NCBI GenBank assembly: GCA_013153495.1
Contig: JAADEH010000009.1
Location: forward strand, 1 to 64,000
Direction: 5' to 3'
Origin: Aquificota bacterium
GTDB taxonomy: Bacteria; Aquificota; Aquificia; Aquificales; Aquificaceae
DNA length: 64,000 bases
Under the pieces are notes generated by a model. It saw nothing but the letters and a program-made list of their open reading frames with translations, did not search any database and had not been told where the DNA came from. Positions 27,599 through 36,566 of this stretch are shown piece after piece (positions within the stretch are counted from its first letter, which is position 1; every line of letters starts with the position of its first letter). A program made the position numbers and the translations under genes.

Positions 27599-27611
27599 AT
27601 ATAAGTCCGTA

Positions 27612-27683
27612 GCGGGTGTAGCTCAGCGGTAGAGCGGCTGCTTGCCATGCAGCAGGTCGCGGGTTCGAATCCCGTCGCCCGCT
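27612..27683 (+). tRNA. tRNA-Gly(GCC)
   Basis: The 72-base gene folds into a full cloverleaf: acceptor stem GCGGGTG pairing with CGCCCGC (one T-G wobble), D-arm around GTAGCTCAGCGGTAGAGC, anticodon arm GCTGC-TTGCCAT-GCAGC with anticodon GCC, and T-arm CGGGTTCGAATCCCG. The discriminator is T and CCA is not encoded. With a HARP-type RNase P in the window, its 5' processing would be protein-only. Confidence 0.97.
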
Positions 27684-27685
27684 CT

Positions 27686-28774
27686 TTACCATCTCAACCC
27701 CCTTTTCTCCGAGTAGGGAACGAACTCGAACACCCTATCGTCTCCGAGCCTGAGTTCATTCCTAAGCTTTAACTTCACCACCTCTTCCATACTCCTTATC
27801 CCCAAATCACCTATGGATATACCCTCCCCCATAATCTTGGGAGCTTGGAATATAATCAACCTGTCCCAAAAACCCTCCTTAAGGAAGTTCGTAACCGTGA
27901 AGGCTCCTCCCTCTACGAGCAGGTGGACAACCTCCAACTCGTGAAGCCCCTCTAACAGAGCCGACACACTTATTTCCTCCATGTGAAGGAGTTTTATTCC
28001 CGCCTTGATGAGTTCCTCTTCCTTAGAAGGATTGCGTTTTGAGAACACTATCAGAGTGGGTGCCTCTGCGGTGTTTAGCACTTTAGCGTTCATCGGAACT
28101 TCGAGTTCGGGGTCTATAACGACCCTGAGCGGGTTCCTCGGAAAGGGGATGTGCCTTACCGTAAGTGCGGGGTCGTCTTTGAGCACCGTGTTTATACCCA
28201 CGAGAACCGCCGTTGCCTGTGCCCTCAATCTGTGAGCGTATTTCCTGCTTGCCTTCGAGGTTATCCACTTGCTCTCACCCGTAAGGGTAGCTATCCTACC
28301 GTCCACGGTCTGAGCGAGCTTTAAGGTTACGTAGGGTCTCTTGCCGGTTATGTATGTGAAAAAGTCCTCGTTAATTAGTTTAGCTTCCTCTTCGAGAAGC
28401 CCGACCTCCACCTCTATACCGCTATTCCTGAGCTTTTCAACCCCCCTGCCCGCCACGAGGGGATTGGGGTCGAGGGTCGCTACGACAACTCTTTTCACGC
28501 CAGCCCTGATTATGGCATCGGTGCACGGAGGTGTCCGCCCGAAGTGGGAACACGGCTCTAAGGTAACGTAGAGGGTGGAATTTTGAGCCTTTTCTCCCGC
28601 CTGCTCGAGAGCAACGACCTCAGCGTGGGGGTATCCCGCTCCCTCGTGATAACCTAAACCTACTATCTCCCCGTTTTTTACGACCACGCAACCCACCGTG
28701 GGGTTGGGATGGGTCAGACCCTTCCGCCTCTTAGCGAGGGAAAGGGCTAAGGACATATAACCTTCTTCGCTCAT
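27686..28774 (-). CDS. ribD: riboflavin biosynthesis protein RibD (deaminase/reductase)
   Basis: The 362-aa bifunctional enzyme deaminates and reduces the pyrimidine intermediate of riboflavin synthesis. The N-terminal deaminase zinc site shows HAEVVAL near residue 49 and PCSHFGRTPPCTDAI near residue 74; the reductase half starts RPYVTLKLAQTVDGRIA and contains VEGGAFTVTNFL. It overlaps the upstream DUF302 gene by ATGA and ends two bases past the tRNA. Confidence 0.96.
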   Translation of the reverse strand: MSEEGYMSLALSLAKRRKGLTHPNPTVGCVVVKNGEIVGLGYHEGAGYPHAEVVALEQAGEKAQNSTLYVTLEPCSHFGRTPPCTDAIIRAGVKRVVVATLDPNPLVAGRGVEKLRNSGIEVEVGLLEEEAKLINEDFFTYITGKRPYVTLKLAQTVDGRIATLTGESKWITSKASRKYAHRLRAQATAVLVGINTVLKDDPALTVRHIPFPRNPLRVVIDPELEVPMNAKVLNTAEAPTLIVFSKRNPSKEEELIKAGIKLLHMEEISVSALLEGLHELEVVHLLVEGGAFTVTNFLKEGFWDRLIIFQAPKIMGEGISIGDLGIRSMEEVVKLKLRNELRLGDDRVFEFVPYSEKRGLRW

Positions 28775-29154
28775 TTAGCGGACTCTTCCATAATTTCCTT
28801 GACGAGATTTTCTATCTCCTGAGCTACATCCTTCAGGTCGGGTTCGTTGAACATCTCAAGCATCTGGGTGGGAGCTATCGTGCTCAGAACGGTTTTACCG
28901 TCCTTTTCGAATATCGCAACCCTGCAGGGCATAGCGGTTGATATGTAAGGGTTTTTGGAAAGAACCTGGCTCGCAGCTTTAGGCTGGCATATCTCAACTA
29001 TCACACACCCGTAATTTATCGGGTGTCCTTTGTTTTCGAGTATGTTGGTAACCTCGTGGGTGCTCATAACACCGAAGCCTTTGGACTTTGCCACCTCTTC
29101 CAGCTTGCTCCTCACCTCATTAACGCTTTTATTGCTCTCCACGTTTATCAGCAT
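28771..29154 (-). CDS. DUF302 family protein
   Basis: The 127-aa product fits DUF302: an N-terminal segment NEVRSKLEEVAKSKGFGVMSTHEVTNILENKG, a central YGCVIVEICQPKAASQVLS with the conserved cysteine, and MPCRVAIFEKDGKTVLSTIAPTQML. These small soluble proteins are common near redox and sulfur genes, but their function is not established. The ATG follows AGGAGGT at good spacing and lies inside the end of the preceding gene. Confidence 0.85.
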   Translation of the reverse strand: MLINVESNKSVNEVRSKLEEVAKSKGFGVMSTHEVTNILENKGHPINYGCVIVEICQPKAASQVLSKNPYISTAMPCRVAIFEKDGKTVLSTIAPTQMLEMFNEPDLKDVAQEIENLVKEIMEESAK

Positions 29155-29590
29155 CTTCCATACCTCCTTTCAGGTTTTCGAGAAGTTTCAGGTATATTTT
29201 ATCAAGCAGGTCGTCGATAGCCTTTCTGCGGGGAATGTCCCCGAAGGCACCCGAGGGAAGGGAGTAGGGAACCGTCCCGCGAAGGGAGAAATCCCTCTTA
29301 TCCACACGAATTCTTATACCCAAGCTCAGAATGTAGGAGCTTACCCTCTGGTCGGGGGTGTATGCTATGGGAGTTTCTCTAAAGCTCTCCACCTTTATGA
29401 GCACAGGCACGGAACTCTCATCACAATCGAGCACCCCACCCATTTCTATAACCGCTCTCTCAACCGTTCTGATGAGTGCGTAGGACAGGTAAGGCTCGTT
29501 AAACTCGTTCCGGACGTCCTTTATGCAGAACTCCTTTCCGTTTGCGTAAGACAGGCAGATTAAAGTTAGAAGAGACACTACCCACCGCAA
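29129..29590 (-). CDS. secreted protein, possibly LptE-like
   Basis: The 153-aa product has a signal peptide (VVSLLTLICLSYANG, cleavage near residue 19) and a pattern reminiscent of LptE, the plug of the LPS translocon: alternating strands ending TPIAYTPDQRVSSYILSLGIRI and a final helix KAIDDLLDKIYLKLLENL. No clear lipobox is present, so it may be soluble in the periplasm. The LptE link is tentative. The start is TTG after GGAG and overlaps coaD by 13 bases. Confidence 0.6.
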   Translation of the reverse strand: MRWVVSLLTLICLSYANGKEFCIKDVRNEFNEPYLSYALIRTVERAVIEMGGVLDCDESSVPVLIKVESFRETPIAYTPDQRVSSYILSLGIRIRVDKRDFSLRGTVPYSLPSGAFGDIPRRKAIDDLLDKIYLKLLENLKGGMEDADKRGEQ

Positions 29591-30063
29591 CCGAACTTCT
29601 CCCTAAGCTTCTCCTCTACAAAGGGATGAACCAGACCTTTCAGGTCTCCGCAGTAGGAAGCTATGTCTCTCACTATTGTTGAGCTTATGTGGATGTAGTC
29701 CTGAGAGGGCATCATGAATACGGTTTCAACCTGGGCAAGCTTGAAGTTCGTCAGAGCTATCTGAAGCTCGTATTCAAAATCGGTAAAGAGCCTCACCCCT
29801 CTGACTATTATCTCCACACCCTCGGACTTCATAAAGTCCACCAGAAGGGAGTTAAAACCCTTAACCTCCACCCTGTCTCCGAGGTGGGAAGTCATCTCTT
29901 TGAACATGTCCATCCTCTCCTCGAGGGAAAAGAGAAGATATTTACGAGGGTTTTCCGCAATCGCTACGACCACCTTATCGAAGAGCTTAAGGCTCCTCTC
30001 CACTATGTCTAAGTGCCCTAAGTGAGGTGGGTCAAAGGTTCCGGGATAAACAGCTCTTTTCAT
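29578..30063 (-). CDS. coaD: phosphopantetheine adenylyltransferase
   Basis: The 161-aa enzyme makes dephospho-CoA. The nucleotidyltransferase motif GTFDPPHLGHLDIVERS is at residues 8-24 and the second motif HISSTIVRDIASYCGDL near residue 125 matches the family ISS..VREIA..G signature. Length is standard. It overlaps rsmD by ATGA, a pairing common across bacteria (rsmD-coaD). Confidence 0.96.
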   Translation of the reverse strand: MKRAVYPGTFDPPHLGHLDIVERSLKLFDKVVVAIAENPRKYLLFSLEERMDMFKEMTSHLGDRVEVKGFNSLLVDFMKSEGVEIIVRGVRLFTDFEYELQIALTNFKLAQVETVFMMPSQDYIHISSTIVRDIASYCGDLKGLVHPFVEEKLREKFGCGG

Positions 30064-30518
30064 CCTTCCTTCCTCCAGAAGGATAAAACCGTATCACCAT
30101 AGGTCCTTTCCTCGTCTGCACCGAAGCTCCTGCGCTTGTCGTGCTCTAAGACGAAAACACCTCCCGGTTTCAGAACTCTGAGCGCTTTATCTATGAGAAG
30201 CTTATATCCCTCAAACCCGTAGGGTGGGTCCGCAAATATAACCTCCGGTTCTTCTCCGAGCTTGTCCAGTATTCTGAGAGCATCAGCTCGAATTACCTTC
30301 CCCTTAGCCTTTTTCCTTATCTCCAAAGCCTGCCGAGGGTTCTTTTCCACATAAATGACCTTAGCTCCTCTCCTTTCCGCTTCGAGTCCTATCTGTCCGG
30401 TTCCGGCAAAAAGGTCTAGAAAGGTTACACCTTCTATATCACCGAGTATGTTGAAGAGTGCGTTTTTTACTATGGAGGAAGTGGGACGAACCTTCCGGAC
30501 TTTCCTTGTCTTTTTCAC
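30060..30518 (-). CDS. rsmD: 16S rRNA (guanine966-N2)-methyltransferase RsmD
   Basis: The 152-aa methyltransferase carries FLDLFAGTGQIGLEAERRGA as SAM motif near residue 34 and the catalytic DPPYGFEGY near residue 95. The N-terminal RPTSSIVKNALFNIL is the RsmD signature. It is shorter than the E. coli protein at the C-terminus. The start is GTG, with TATAAT eight bases upstream and no ribosome site. Confidence 0.93.
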   Translation of the reverse strand: MKKTRKVRKVRPTSSIVKNALFNILGDIEGVTFLDLFAGTGQIGLEAERRGAKVIYVEKNPRQALEIRKKAKGKVIRADALRILDKLGEEPEVIFADPPYGFEGYKLLIDKALRVLKPGGVFVLEHDKRRSFGADEERTYGDTVLSFWRKEG

Positions 30519-30534
30519 AGAAAACGATTATACT
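30506..30534 (+). promoter_or_regulatory. promoter candidate for the speD leader
   Basis: TTGTCT at 30506-30511 and TATACT at 30529-30534 are 17 bases apart and precede the 28-codon leader ORF and speD. The box overlaps the minus-strand TATAAT of rsmD, so the two divergent promoters share sequence. Confidence 0.5.
30527..30532 (-). promoter_or_regulatory. -10 box (TATAAT) eight bases before rsmD
   Basis: A perfect TATAAT on the minus strand ends eight bases before the GTG start of rsmD without a Shine-Dalgarno sequence. Confidence 0.45.
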
Positions 30535-30564
30535 GTATATTTGCTTTTAAGGAGGTGCTCTGTC

Positions 30565-30651
30565 ATGAGCTGTTTTATTCTCCTCAAGCTTTATCAAAAC
30601 TTTTCAAGGGAGGATAGGAAATGGCAAAGACCCTCGGACTGCATATCTTAG
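30565..30651 (+). CDS. short upstream ORF (28 aa) overlapping the speD start
   Basis: An ATG at 30565 follows a near-perfect AAGGAGGTG with eight-base spacing. The frame encodes 28 residues starting MSCFILLKLYQNFSRE and stops 31 bases inside speD in another frame. speD has its own GGGAGG site within this ORF. The arrangement suggests a leader peptide or translational coupling that controls S-adenosylmethionine decarboxylase. It has no recognisable similarity and could be fortuitous. Confidence 0.4.
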   Translation: MSCFILLKLYQNFSREDRKWQRPSDCIS

Positions 30652-31019
30652 CGGACCTTTACGGTGTTGAAGCGGAGCGCATAGACCGCGTGGAGGACAT
30701 AAGGGACCTCCTGGAAACCGCCGTAAAAGTCGCAGACCTGACCAAAATATCCTCACATTACTACCAGTTTCAACCCCACGGAGCTACAGGGGTAGTTCTC
30801 TTAGCAGAATCCCACATATCAATCCACACCTGGCCGGAGCACGGATTGGCTACCGTTGACGTTTACACCTGCGGAGACCCCTCCAAGGCTTACAAAGCTA
30901 TGGAATACATCATCAACACCCTCGAACCCAAGAGGGTTGACAAACAGGTTCACGAAAGGGGACTCGTGGAACAACAAAGGCAGTCCGAGGAACTGCGAAG
31001 TATCCTGCTCGGAGTTTAG
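30621..31019 (+). CDS. speD: S-adenosylmethionine decarboxylase proenzyme
   Basis: The 132-aa proenzyme supplies decarboxylated SAM for spermidine and longer polyamines, which thermophiles make in quantity. The self-cleavage site is in LLAESHISIHTWPEHG, where the Ser after Glu63 becomes the pyruvoyl group; the downstream VYTCGDPSKA holds the active-site cysteine. It belongs to the small prokaryotic class. Its stop shares TTAG with the convergent gene. Confidence 0.96.
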   Translation: MAKTLGLHILADLYGVEAERIDRVEDIRDLLETAVKVADLTKISSHYYQFQPHGATGVVLLAESHISIHTWPEHGLATVDVYTCGDPSKAYKAMEYIINTLEPKRVDKQVHERGLVEQQRQSEELRSILLGV

Positions 31020-31435
31020 GCAAAGAGTTTCAAGACAAGCTCAACGAGCTTTTTAGCGGATTCTATACCCACTAAAATCAAAAGGGCTACTACACCTAAA
31101 AGAGTGCCTACAAATAGGGCACCAAACACAGCTAAAAGTGAACCTTCTAAAAATCTCTCTAACAACCTTCTCGATGTAAGGGATTTCTCCTTACTACCTC
31201 TGTCCAATTTCCTATATTCCGTGTATTCAATTAGAAAGTCGCAGTTTGCGGAGACATCTTCCAACCACCGGACGGCTTCTCTCTTATCTGAAAACTTCCT
31301 TGAATACACCGGATATGTTACTCCCTCCAAGTGGAACTCCCAGCAGAAGGCACCTTCCTGTTGGATTAGTTTTATGAGAACTACCTTTTCGCTGTCTATG
31401 TATATACCTTCATCAAGCTCCAAGAAGATGCGCAT
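31016..31435 (-). CDS. hypothetical protein with C-terminal membrane segment
   Basis: The 139-aa product has a soluble N-terminal domain of about 85 residues with a beta-rich pattern (IYIDSEKVVLIKLIQQEGAF) and one strong membrane span near residues 98-120 (LLAVFGALFVGTLLGVVALLILVG). I do not recognise the family. It lies seven bases downstream of the stomatin-like gene on the same strand and may be its partner, much as small membrane proteins accompany slipins elsewhere. Confidence 0.65.
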   Translation of the reverse strand: MRIFLELDEGIYIDSEKVVLIKLIQQEGAFCWEFHLEGVTYPVYSRKFSDKREAVRWLEDVSANCDFLIEYTEYRKLDRGSKEKSLTSRRLLERFLEGSLLAVFGALFVGTLLGVVALLILVGIESAKKLVELVLKLFA

Positions 31436-31442
31436 ATTCTAC

Positions 31443-32309
31443 TTACTGCTTGCTTTGCTGACCACCTCTCTTTCCCATAAGCTCCAGGAACTCGAAGGGG
31501 AAGGGAAAGATTACGGTTTTTGCATTCTGAAGACCTATGGTGTGGAGTGTTTCCAGATACCTGAGCTGTATAGCTATCGGTTCGGAGGCTAAAATTCTCG
31601 CAGCCTCTAAGAGCTTTTGTGCAGCTTGATACTCCGCCTCTGCGGAGATAATCTTTGCCCTCCTCTCCCTTTCCGCTTCCGCCTGTCTCGCTATAGCTTT
31701 TCTAAGGTCGTCGGGAAGGTCTATCTTCTTAAGCTCCACAGCAACAACCTTAACCCCCCAGGGGTCCGTCTGCCTGTCTATTATTTCCTGGAGTTTCAGG
31801 TTTATCTTTTCCCTCTTGGAAAGAAGCTCGTCAAGTTCCGCCTCACCGCAAACGCTCCTGAGGGTGGTTTGTGCAATCTGGGAAGTTGCATAAAGGTAAT
31901 CCTCAACCTCAACTATCGCCTTGACCGGGTCAACCACCCTGAAGTAAACGACCGCATCCACCTGAACCGAAACGTTGTCCTTTGTGATAATGTCCTGGGT
32001 GGGAACATCCAAGGTTATGGTTCTGAGCGACACCCTGACAATTCTATCTATCAGGGGTATTATGACTATAAGTCCAGGTCCCTTGGAACCTATAACCCTA
32101 CCGAGACGGAACACCACCGCACGCTCATATTCGGGAATTATCTTTATGGCTGCGAGAAGGAATATAATTCCTAAAATTACCAAAACTATTATGGGAGAAA
32201 AAACCATTCCTATTCCTCCTAAATACTTGAATATGTTTCCACCCGTGAGAAAAGCCAAAAACACCGCAACGAATATCAAAAAGGGTAAAGCCTCAATTAG
32301 TCCCCTCAT
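31443..32309 (-). CDS. stomatin/slipin-like SPFH-domain membrane protein
   Basis: The 288-aa product has two N-terminal hydrophobic segments, then the SPFH core: [51 protein letters not shown] and [21 protein letters not shown]. This is the slipin signature; many relatives act with NfeD-type proteases or organise membrane domains. The ATG at 32309 follows GAGGTGGACC; a GTG at 32321 overlaps that site and is disfavoured. It begins nine bases after argJ. Confidence 0.9.
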   Translation of the reverse strand: MRGLIEALPFLIFVAVFLAFLTGGNIFKYLGGIGMVFSPIIVLVILGIIFLLAAIKIIPEYERAVVFRLGRVIGSKGPGLIVIIPLIDRIVRVSLRTITLDVPTQDIITKDNVSVQVDAVVYFRVVDPVKAIVEVEDYLYATSQIAQTTLRSVCGEAELDELLSKREKINLKLQEIIDRQTDPWGVKVVAVELKKIDLPDDLRKAIARQAEAERERRAKIISAEAEYQAAQKLLEAARILASEPIAIQLRYLETLHTIGLQNAKTVIFPFPFEFLELMGKRGGQQSKQ

Positions 32310-32317
32310 GGTCCACC

Positions 32318-33457
32318 TCACGTATGATACTCTGCGTTTATCCTGATATATTCATAACCTATGTCTGAAGAGTAGTAAGTCCAGCTATTCTTACCTTCTC
32401 TCAGGTCAACAATTATTTCCACTTCCTTCTCTTCCTCAAGATACTTCTTAGCGTTTTTTTCAGCCTTAGGGTGAGGTTTGCCGTCGTATAAGAGATGCTT
32501 ACCTATGTATATCCTCATGTTGAAAGGGTCTATGGGAAATTCGGTGCTCCCGGCTGCGGCTGCTATTCTGCCCCAGTTAGGGTCTCTTCCGTAAACTGCG
32601 GTTTTAACGAGTATAGAGTTGGCTATGGTTTTCGCAATCTCCCTCGCCTTCATCTCCAAAGTAGCACCTTTGACGGTAACTTTTATCACCTTCGTTGCAC
32701 CTTCACCATCCTCAACTATCTTCTTTGCAAGGCTCTCCGAAACCTCAAAAACCTGTTTCCTCACTTCCTCAATGCTTGCTTTAGTTTCACCGAGAGCTAT
32801 AAGTCCGAAACTATCGTTGGTGCTCTCACACCCGTCCACCGTTATGGAGTTGAAAGTTTTCTCGTTAACCTCTCTGTGAAGGGTTCTCAGCTCTTCGAAA
32901 TCCAAATCCGCCGTGGTAAACACGAAAGAAAGCATAGTAGCCATAGAGGGTGCTATCATGCCCGCACCCTTTGCAAAACCGAAGGTCTCCAAATTACCTT
33001 CCTTAACGAAATCAAATTTAGGGAAGCTGTCGGTTGTGGATATAGCCTGAGATGCCCTTTCCAAGTCAAGGGGTTCAAGTATAGAGCATGCATCGTCTAT
33101 AGCGTTTAGGACATTGTCTATGGGCAGAGGTCTGCCGATTATCCCAGTAGAAAAGACGAGAACCTCGTCGATTTTTAAGTCCAAATTCTGAGCAACCCTT
33201 TCCGCCATCATGCGAGCGTGTTCTATACCCTCCCTACCCGTTCCGCAGTTGGCATTTCCGCTGTTGACCACGAAGGCACTAACTTTTTCCGACCTCTTGG
33301 CAATCTGCTCGGAGTATATCACGGACCCGGCTTTAAAGTAGTTGTCCGTGAAGAGAAAGGAAGCTACGCAGGGGTAGGGTAGTAAAACCACAAGTATATC
33401 CGGGGAACCGGACTCCTTTAGCCCGGCTCTGCTAACACCCATTAATATTTCGGGCAT
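32318..33457 (-). CDS. argJ: arginine biosynthesis bifunctional protein ArgJ
   Basis: The 379-aa proenzyme transfers acetyl between N-acetylornithine and glutamate in the cyclic arginine pathway. The self-processing site [18 protein letters not shown] is near residues 161-178, with Thr174 as nucleophile. [14 protein letters not shown] and [13 protein letters not shown] are also family signatures, as is the C-terminal [12 protein letters not shown]. It is slightly shorter at the N-terminus than typical ArgJ. Confidence 0.95.
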   Translation of the reverse strand: MPEILMGVSRAGLKESGSPDILVVLLPYPCVASFLFTDNYFKAGSVIYSEQIAKRSEKVSAFVVNSGNANCGTGREGIEHARMMAERVAQNLDLKIDEVLVFSTGIIGRPLPIDNVLNAIDDACSILEPLDLERASQAISTTDSFPKFDFVKEGNLETFGFAKGAGMIAPSMATMLSFVFTTADLDFEELRTLHREVNEKTFNSITVDGCESTNDSFGLIALGETKASIEEVRKQVFEVSESLAKKIVEDGEGATKVIKVTVKGATLEMKAREIAKTIANSILVKTAVYGRDPNWGRIAAAAGSTEFPIDPFNMRIYIGKHLLYDGKPHPKAEKNAKKYLEEEKEVEIIVDLREGKNSWTYYSSDIGYEYIRINAEYHT

Positions 33458-33458
33458 A

Positions 33459-34496
33459 TTAATCCTCTTGTAGTTTTATGACTATAAATTCAACCCTCCT
33501 GTTAGTTAACCTCCCTATTCTGTCCTTATTGCTCGCTATAAACCTCTCCTTACCGAATCCGACAATCTCTATTTTCTCTTCAGGTATCCCCTTGCTAACG
33601 AGATATTTCTTCACAGCCTCAGCTCTTTTGAGGGCAAGCTTATCGTTATACTCCTTAGAACCGATTATGTCGGTGAAGCCTTCTATCCTGACCTTAACAA
33701 ACTCGTTCTCCTTCAGGGTCTTAACAACCTCGTTGAGGATAGGTATGTATTCCCGTCTTATGTTGTATTTGTCAAAATCAAAGTGTATCCTGGCAGTGAT
33801 TTTGAGATGTTCCTCAACAAGGGTGGGTTCTTTTTTCTGCTCCTCTTCTACCTGAGCTACTTCCTCCTTTTTCTCAACAGGTTTGGGTTTTACTACTTTC
33901 TTCACACCGGTGTAGCACTCTAATTCGCTCTCTATGGCTATCTTAAGCTTACTCTCCGCAATCTTACTCTCTGTGCTGACTTCGTTGTAAAACCTCAGCA
34001 CCAATGCGGAATTTGGTTCTTCCTTGTTCAGTTCATAGACAAGGGCATCGTAAAAGGCTTCCGCCCTACCGAGCTCTACGGGAGAGCAGTTTTTACCCTT
34101 GTTTTCCCTGAGGAACTCCAGCCTATTTCTTATGTCTTCTATGTCCACAAGTGTAAAGGTATCCTTTACTTCTTCACCTTTAGGTTCAGGAACGGGCTCT
34201 ATGGGAGTTAAATCCTCCTTACCGGCAAAGGCTGCACTTATCGCCTTAGAAGCGTAGTTCATAGTTCTTATAGAAAAAACTTTAGAACCTATATCGTCCG
34301 CCTCCGAAGCAAGAATTGTTGCAATTTCCTTGTAGCCTTTAGTTTTCGAGTATAGATAAGGGGCTTTGTCCTTTGCCCCGGCTCTATAAGCTTTTATAAC
34401 AGCCCTCTGAGCCTCGTCTATACCCTGAGTTACTCTGAAAGCAAATCCAATTCCAGCTATAAGCAGTAGAATTATTATTCCCTGAAATCTTACCAT
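33459..34496 (-). CDS. OmpA-family peptidoglycan-binding protein
   Basis: The 345-aa product has a signal or anchor segment (FQGIIILLLIAGIGFAF), a helical middle region (residues about 25-210) and a C-terminal OmpA domain: HFDFDKYNIRREYIPIL, VRIEGFTDIIGSKEYNDKLA, KRAEAVKKYL and the final NRRVEFIV. The OmpA domain would bind diaminopimelate of peptidoglycan. The start at 34496 follows GGGAGG, and a TATAAT sits about 20 bases further upstream (34516-34521). It lies two bases upstream of argJ, an unlikely functional partner. Confidence 0.87.
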   Translation of the reverse strand: MVRFQGIIILLLIAGIGFAFRVTQGIDEAQRAVIKAYRAGAKDKAPYLYSKTKGYKEIATILASEADDIGSKVFSIRTMNYASKAISAAFAGKEDLTPIEPVPEPKGEEVKDTFTLVDIEDIRNRLEFLRENKGKNCSPVELGRAEAFYDALVYELNKEEPNSALVLRFYNEVSTESKIAESKLKIAIESELECYTGVKKVVKPKPVEKKEEVAQVEEEQKKEPTLVEEHLKITARIHFDFDKYNIRREYIPILNEVVKTLKENEFVKVRIEGFTDIIGSKEYNDKLALKRAEAVKKYLVSKGIPEEKIEIVGFGKERFIASNKDRIGRLTNRRVEFIVIKLQED

Positions 34497-34580
34497 TCTC
34501 TTCCCTCCCATCATGATTATACAATAACGGCTATAAATTTCAGAAGTTTAGGACAAAAAAGAAAGGCAAGGGGAGCCGTT

Positions 34581-35855
34581 TTACAAGAACATATCCCGCC
34601 ACAACCCCCTCGCCCACTCATAGTATCTCTTAGCGGTAGAAACCTTCCAGGTGTTGTCTTCCCTGAGAATTTTCTGAACTTCTCTGGTTTTAACGTCGTA
34701 TTTATATTCAACTTCAACCATTATTGCCGACTTTAGGTTTACCATAGCGTAGCATATACCGTGCTGTATAAGTCTTCCCTCGTAATTTTTACCTCTTATT
34801 CTGCTTGCAACTATTTTTGCTACAACCTTTGCCTGTGAGTTGGCTGCATACCCGCTCTTGGGAAGATATGACTCACAGGAATCACCTATAACGAAGACAT
34901 TTTGAACCTTGCTTTCGAAGGTCATCGGGTCCACCTTTACCCACTTCTCCTTACCGTAGGTAAGCCCTATCTCTCTAAGGAACTCAGGGGCTTTCATAGG
35001 CGGTATTATGGAACCGAAGTCAAATTTGACCTCCCCTTTTGAGGTGATTATCTTCCTACTGCCCACATCGATGTCCTTTATTTTGACTCCGGTGAGATAA
35101 GTTGCCATACCCTTGTAAAAGTCGTTATACGCTTTCATAAAGCCTTCTCGGAGTATGGGTGGGTATTCGTTTTCGTCTATAAAATACATGTGAGCTTTTA
35201 AACCGTTCTCTTTTATGTAGCTTAGGATTAGAGCCGCCCTTTCGTAAGGTGCGGGAGGACATCTGTATGGCATTTTAGGGACGGTTATAACTATGCTTTC
35301 GCCTTCAAACTCTTCCAACAGTCTCCTCAAATAGAGGTGTTCACTTCCGGGCTTGAAGGCGCCCGGGTAGAACCAAGCTGTTTCCTTATAAAAAGGATAG
35401 TTTTCAAAGTCATACTCTATACCTGGGGATAAAACCAGGTAATCATACTCTATGTATCCATCGGACAGATAGACCCTTCTTTTGGGTATGTCTATGTCCA
35501 CGACGAAGTCGTTTATTACTTTAACTCCATACTTGGTGTGAAGTTTGTTGTAGGGAAAGCAGAGGGAACCGTAGTCTATAAGACCCACCAGAAAGTGGTT
35601 GCTCAACGGACAGGATACAAAGAGCTGGTTCTTTTCGACAAGAATAACCTCCGCATCGGGGTTTTCTTTTCGTATGTATTTTGCAGCGGTAACACCACCG
35701 TATCCACCGCCAACTACGACTACCCGATTACCCTTTGGAGAACCCAAGAGACTGTTTTTCGTCTTTGCTACTACACCTGAAACTAAGAAAGCTGAAGCTA
35801 CCGCACCGCCGAGTATTAACTCCCTTCTGTTAACACCTAATGACTTCTTTTGCAT
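34581..35855 (-). CDS. FccB/SoxF-like sulfide dehydrogenase flavoprotein (paralogue 1)
   Basis: The 424-aa flavoprotein starts with a Tat-type signal (NRRELILGGAVASAFLVSG) and an FAD motif VVVVGGGYGGVTAAKYI. LFVSCPLSNHFLVG carries the first redox cysteine, and the C-terminal part shows IGDSCESYLPKSGYAANSQ and GICYAMVN with the second, as in flavocytochrome c sulfide dehydrogenase. It would oxidise sulfide in the periplasm. It is the last gene of a three-gene operon with the Rieske protein and paralogue 2, and overlaps the Rieske gene by 26 bases with its own GAGGTG site. No cytochrome c subunit is adjacent. Confidence 0.88.
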   Translation of the reverse strand: MQKKSLGVNRRELILGGAVASAFLVSGVVAKTKNSLLGSPKGNRVVVVGGGYGGVTAAKYIRKENPDAEVILVEKNQLFVSCPLSNHFLVGLIDYGSLCFPYNKLHTKYGVKVINDFVVDIDIPKRRVYLSDGYIEYDYLVLSPGIEYDFENYPFYKETAWFYPGAFKPGSEHLYLRRLLEEFEGESIVITVPKMPYRCPPAPYERAALILSYIKENGLKAHMYFIDENEYPPILREGFMKAYNDFYKGMATYLTGVKIKDIDVGSRKIITSKGEVKFDFGSIIPPMKAPEFLREIGLTYGKEKWVKVDPMTFESKVQNVFVIGDSCESYLPKSGYAANSQAKVVAKIVASRIRGKNYEGRLIQHGICYAMVNLKSAIMVEVEYKYDVKTREVQKILREDNTWKVSTAKRYYEWARGLWRDMFL

Positions 35856-36546
35856 ATTCCGACACCTCTATAACCTCACATTTTTCCACTAACTTTTTTG
35901 CCTTCCTTGAGGATTTATATAGCTTTCTCAGGTCGGGCTTAAAAACATCGAAGAAGTCTTCAAAGAATTCTTTACCGAGAGTTCCAACCGCATACAGAAC
36001 CCCATCCTCGTAGGTGAGAACTATTGCTGTAAGAGGAAATTGGGCGGGTCCGTCCAACACAACACCACCTTTCTCAGGGTCGAAGACCGAAAGGTGTGCA
36101 CAGCACTGAATCACGCCGCCTCTTTTGACTATGTTAGAGGGTGTGTCTTGGGGGTAATAGTTAATGAATGAATAATCCGGTGTTGGGTAGCTGAGCTGGT
36201 GAGGACATATTGCTGAGTAGGCAACTATACTCTTTTTAGGACCTACGCCTCCTTGCCACTTATAGACACTACCGTCCGCAAGCTTCACCTCGGTGGGTGG
36301 AACCTCCTTGTCAAGATTTGCCAGAATGCAAGGTGTCGCTCTGTGTGGATAGAAAAAGAGATACTGCTTCGTCGGGTCTATCTCCTCCGGCTTTATGGGG
36401 GTTCCGTCTTTTTTGAGTAGGGGAGCTTTGTTGTAAGGTTTAAAACTTCCCTCCTGAGCCTTAAGTGTATTTATAAAAAAAGAAGGGGAAGCGAGGGAAG
36501 CGGCGGCAACGGCAGTGCAAGTTTTTAAAAAGTTCCTTCTGTCCAT
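35830..36546 (-). CDS. Tat-exported Rieske iron-sulfur protein
   Basis: The 238-aa product has a Tat signal (MDRRNFLKTCTAVAAASLAS). The Rieske ligands appear as box 1 AICPHQLSY and box 2 VIQCCAHLSVFDP, separated by about 35 residues. The second cysteine of the usual C-x-H-x-G-C box is missing, so the structural disulfide is probably absent. GGVVLDGPAQFPLTAIVL matches the strand after the cluster. It sits between two FccB-like flavoproteins and may take the place of the cytochrome subunit as electron acceptor; that is inference. The start at 36546 gives a clean signal peptide. Confidence 0.87.
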   Translation of the reverse strand: MDRRNFLKTCTAVAAASLASPSFFINTLKAQEGSFKPYNKAPLLKKDGTPIKPEEIDPTKQYLFFYPHRATPCILANLDKEVPPTEVKLADGSVYKWQGGVGPKKSIVAYSAICPHQLSYPTPDYSFINYYPQDTPSNIVKRGGVIQCCAHLSVFDPEKGGVVLDGPAQFPLTAIVLTYEDGVLYAVGTLGKEFFEDFFDVFKPDLRKLYKSSRKAKKLVEKCEVIEVSEYAKEVIRC

Positions 36547-36566
36547 GCCTTCCCCCGCAAAGTTTA

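Noticed and set aside
31617-32174. 185-codon plus-strand frame opposite the stomatin-like gene
   Set aside because: It is a shadow of the SPFH gene; the residues show no family and codon bias fits the other strand.
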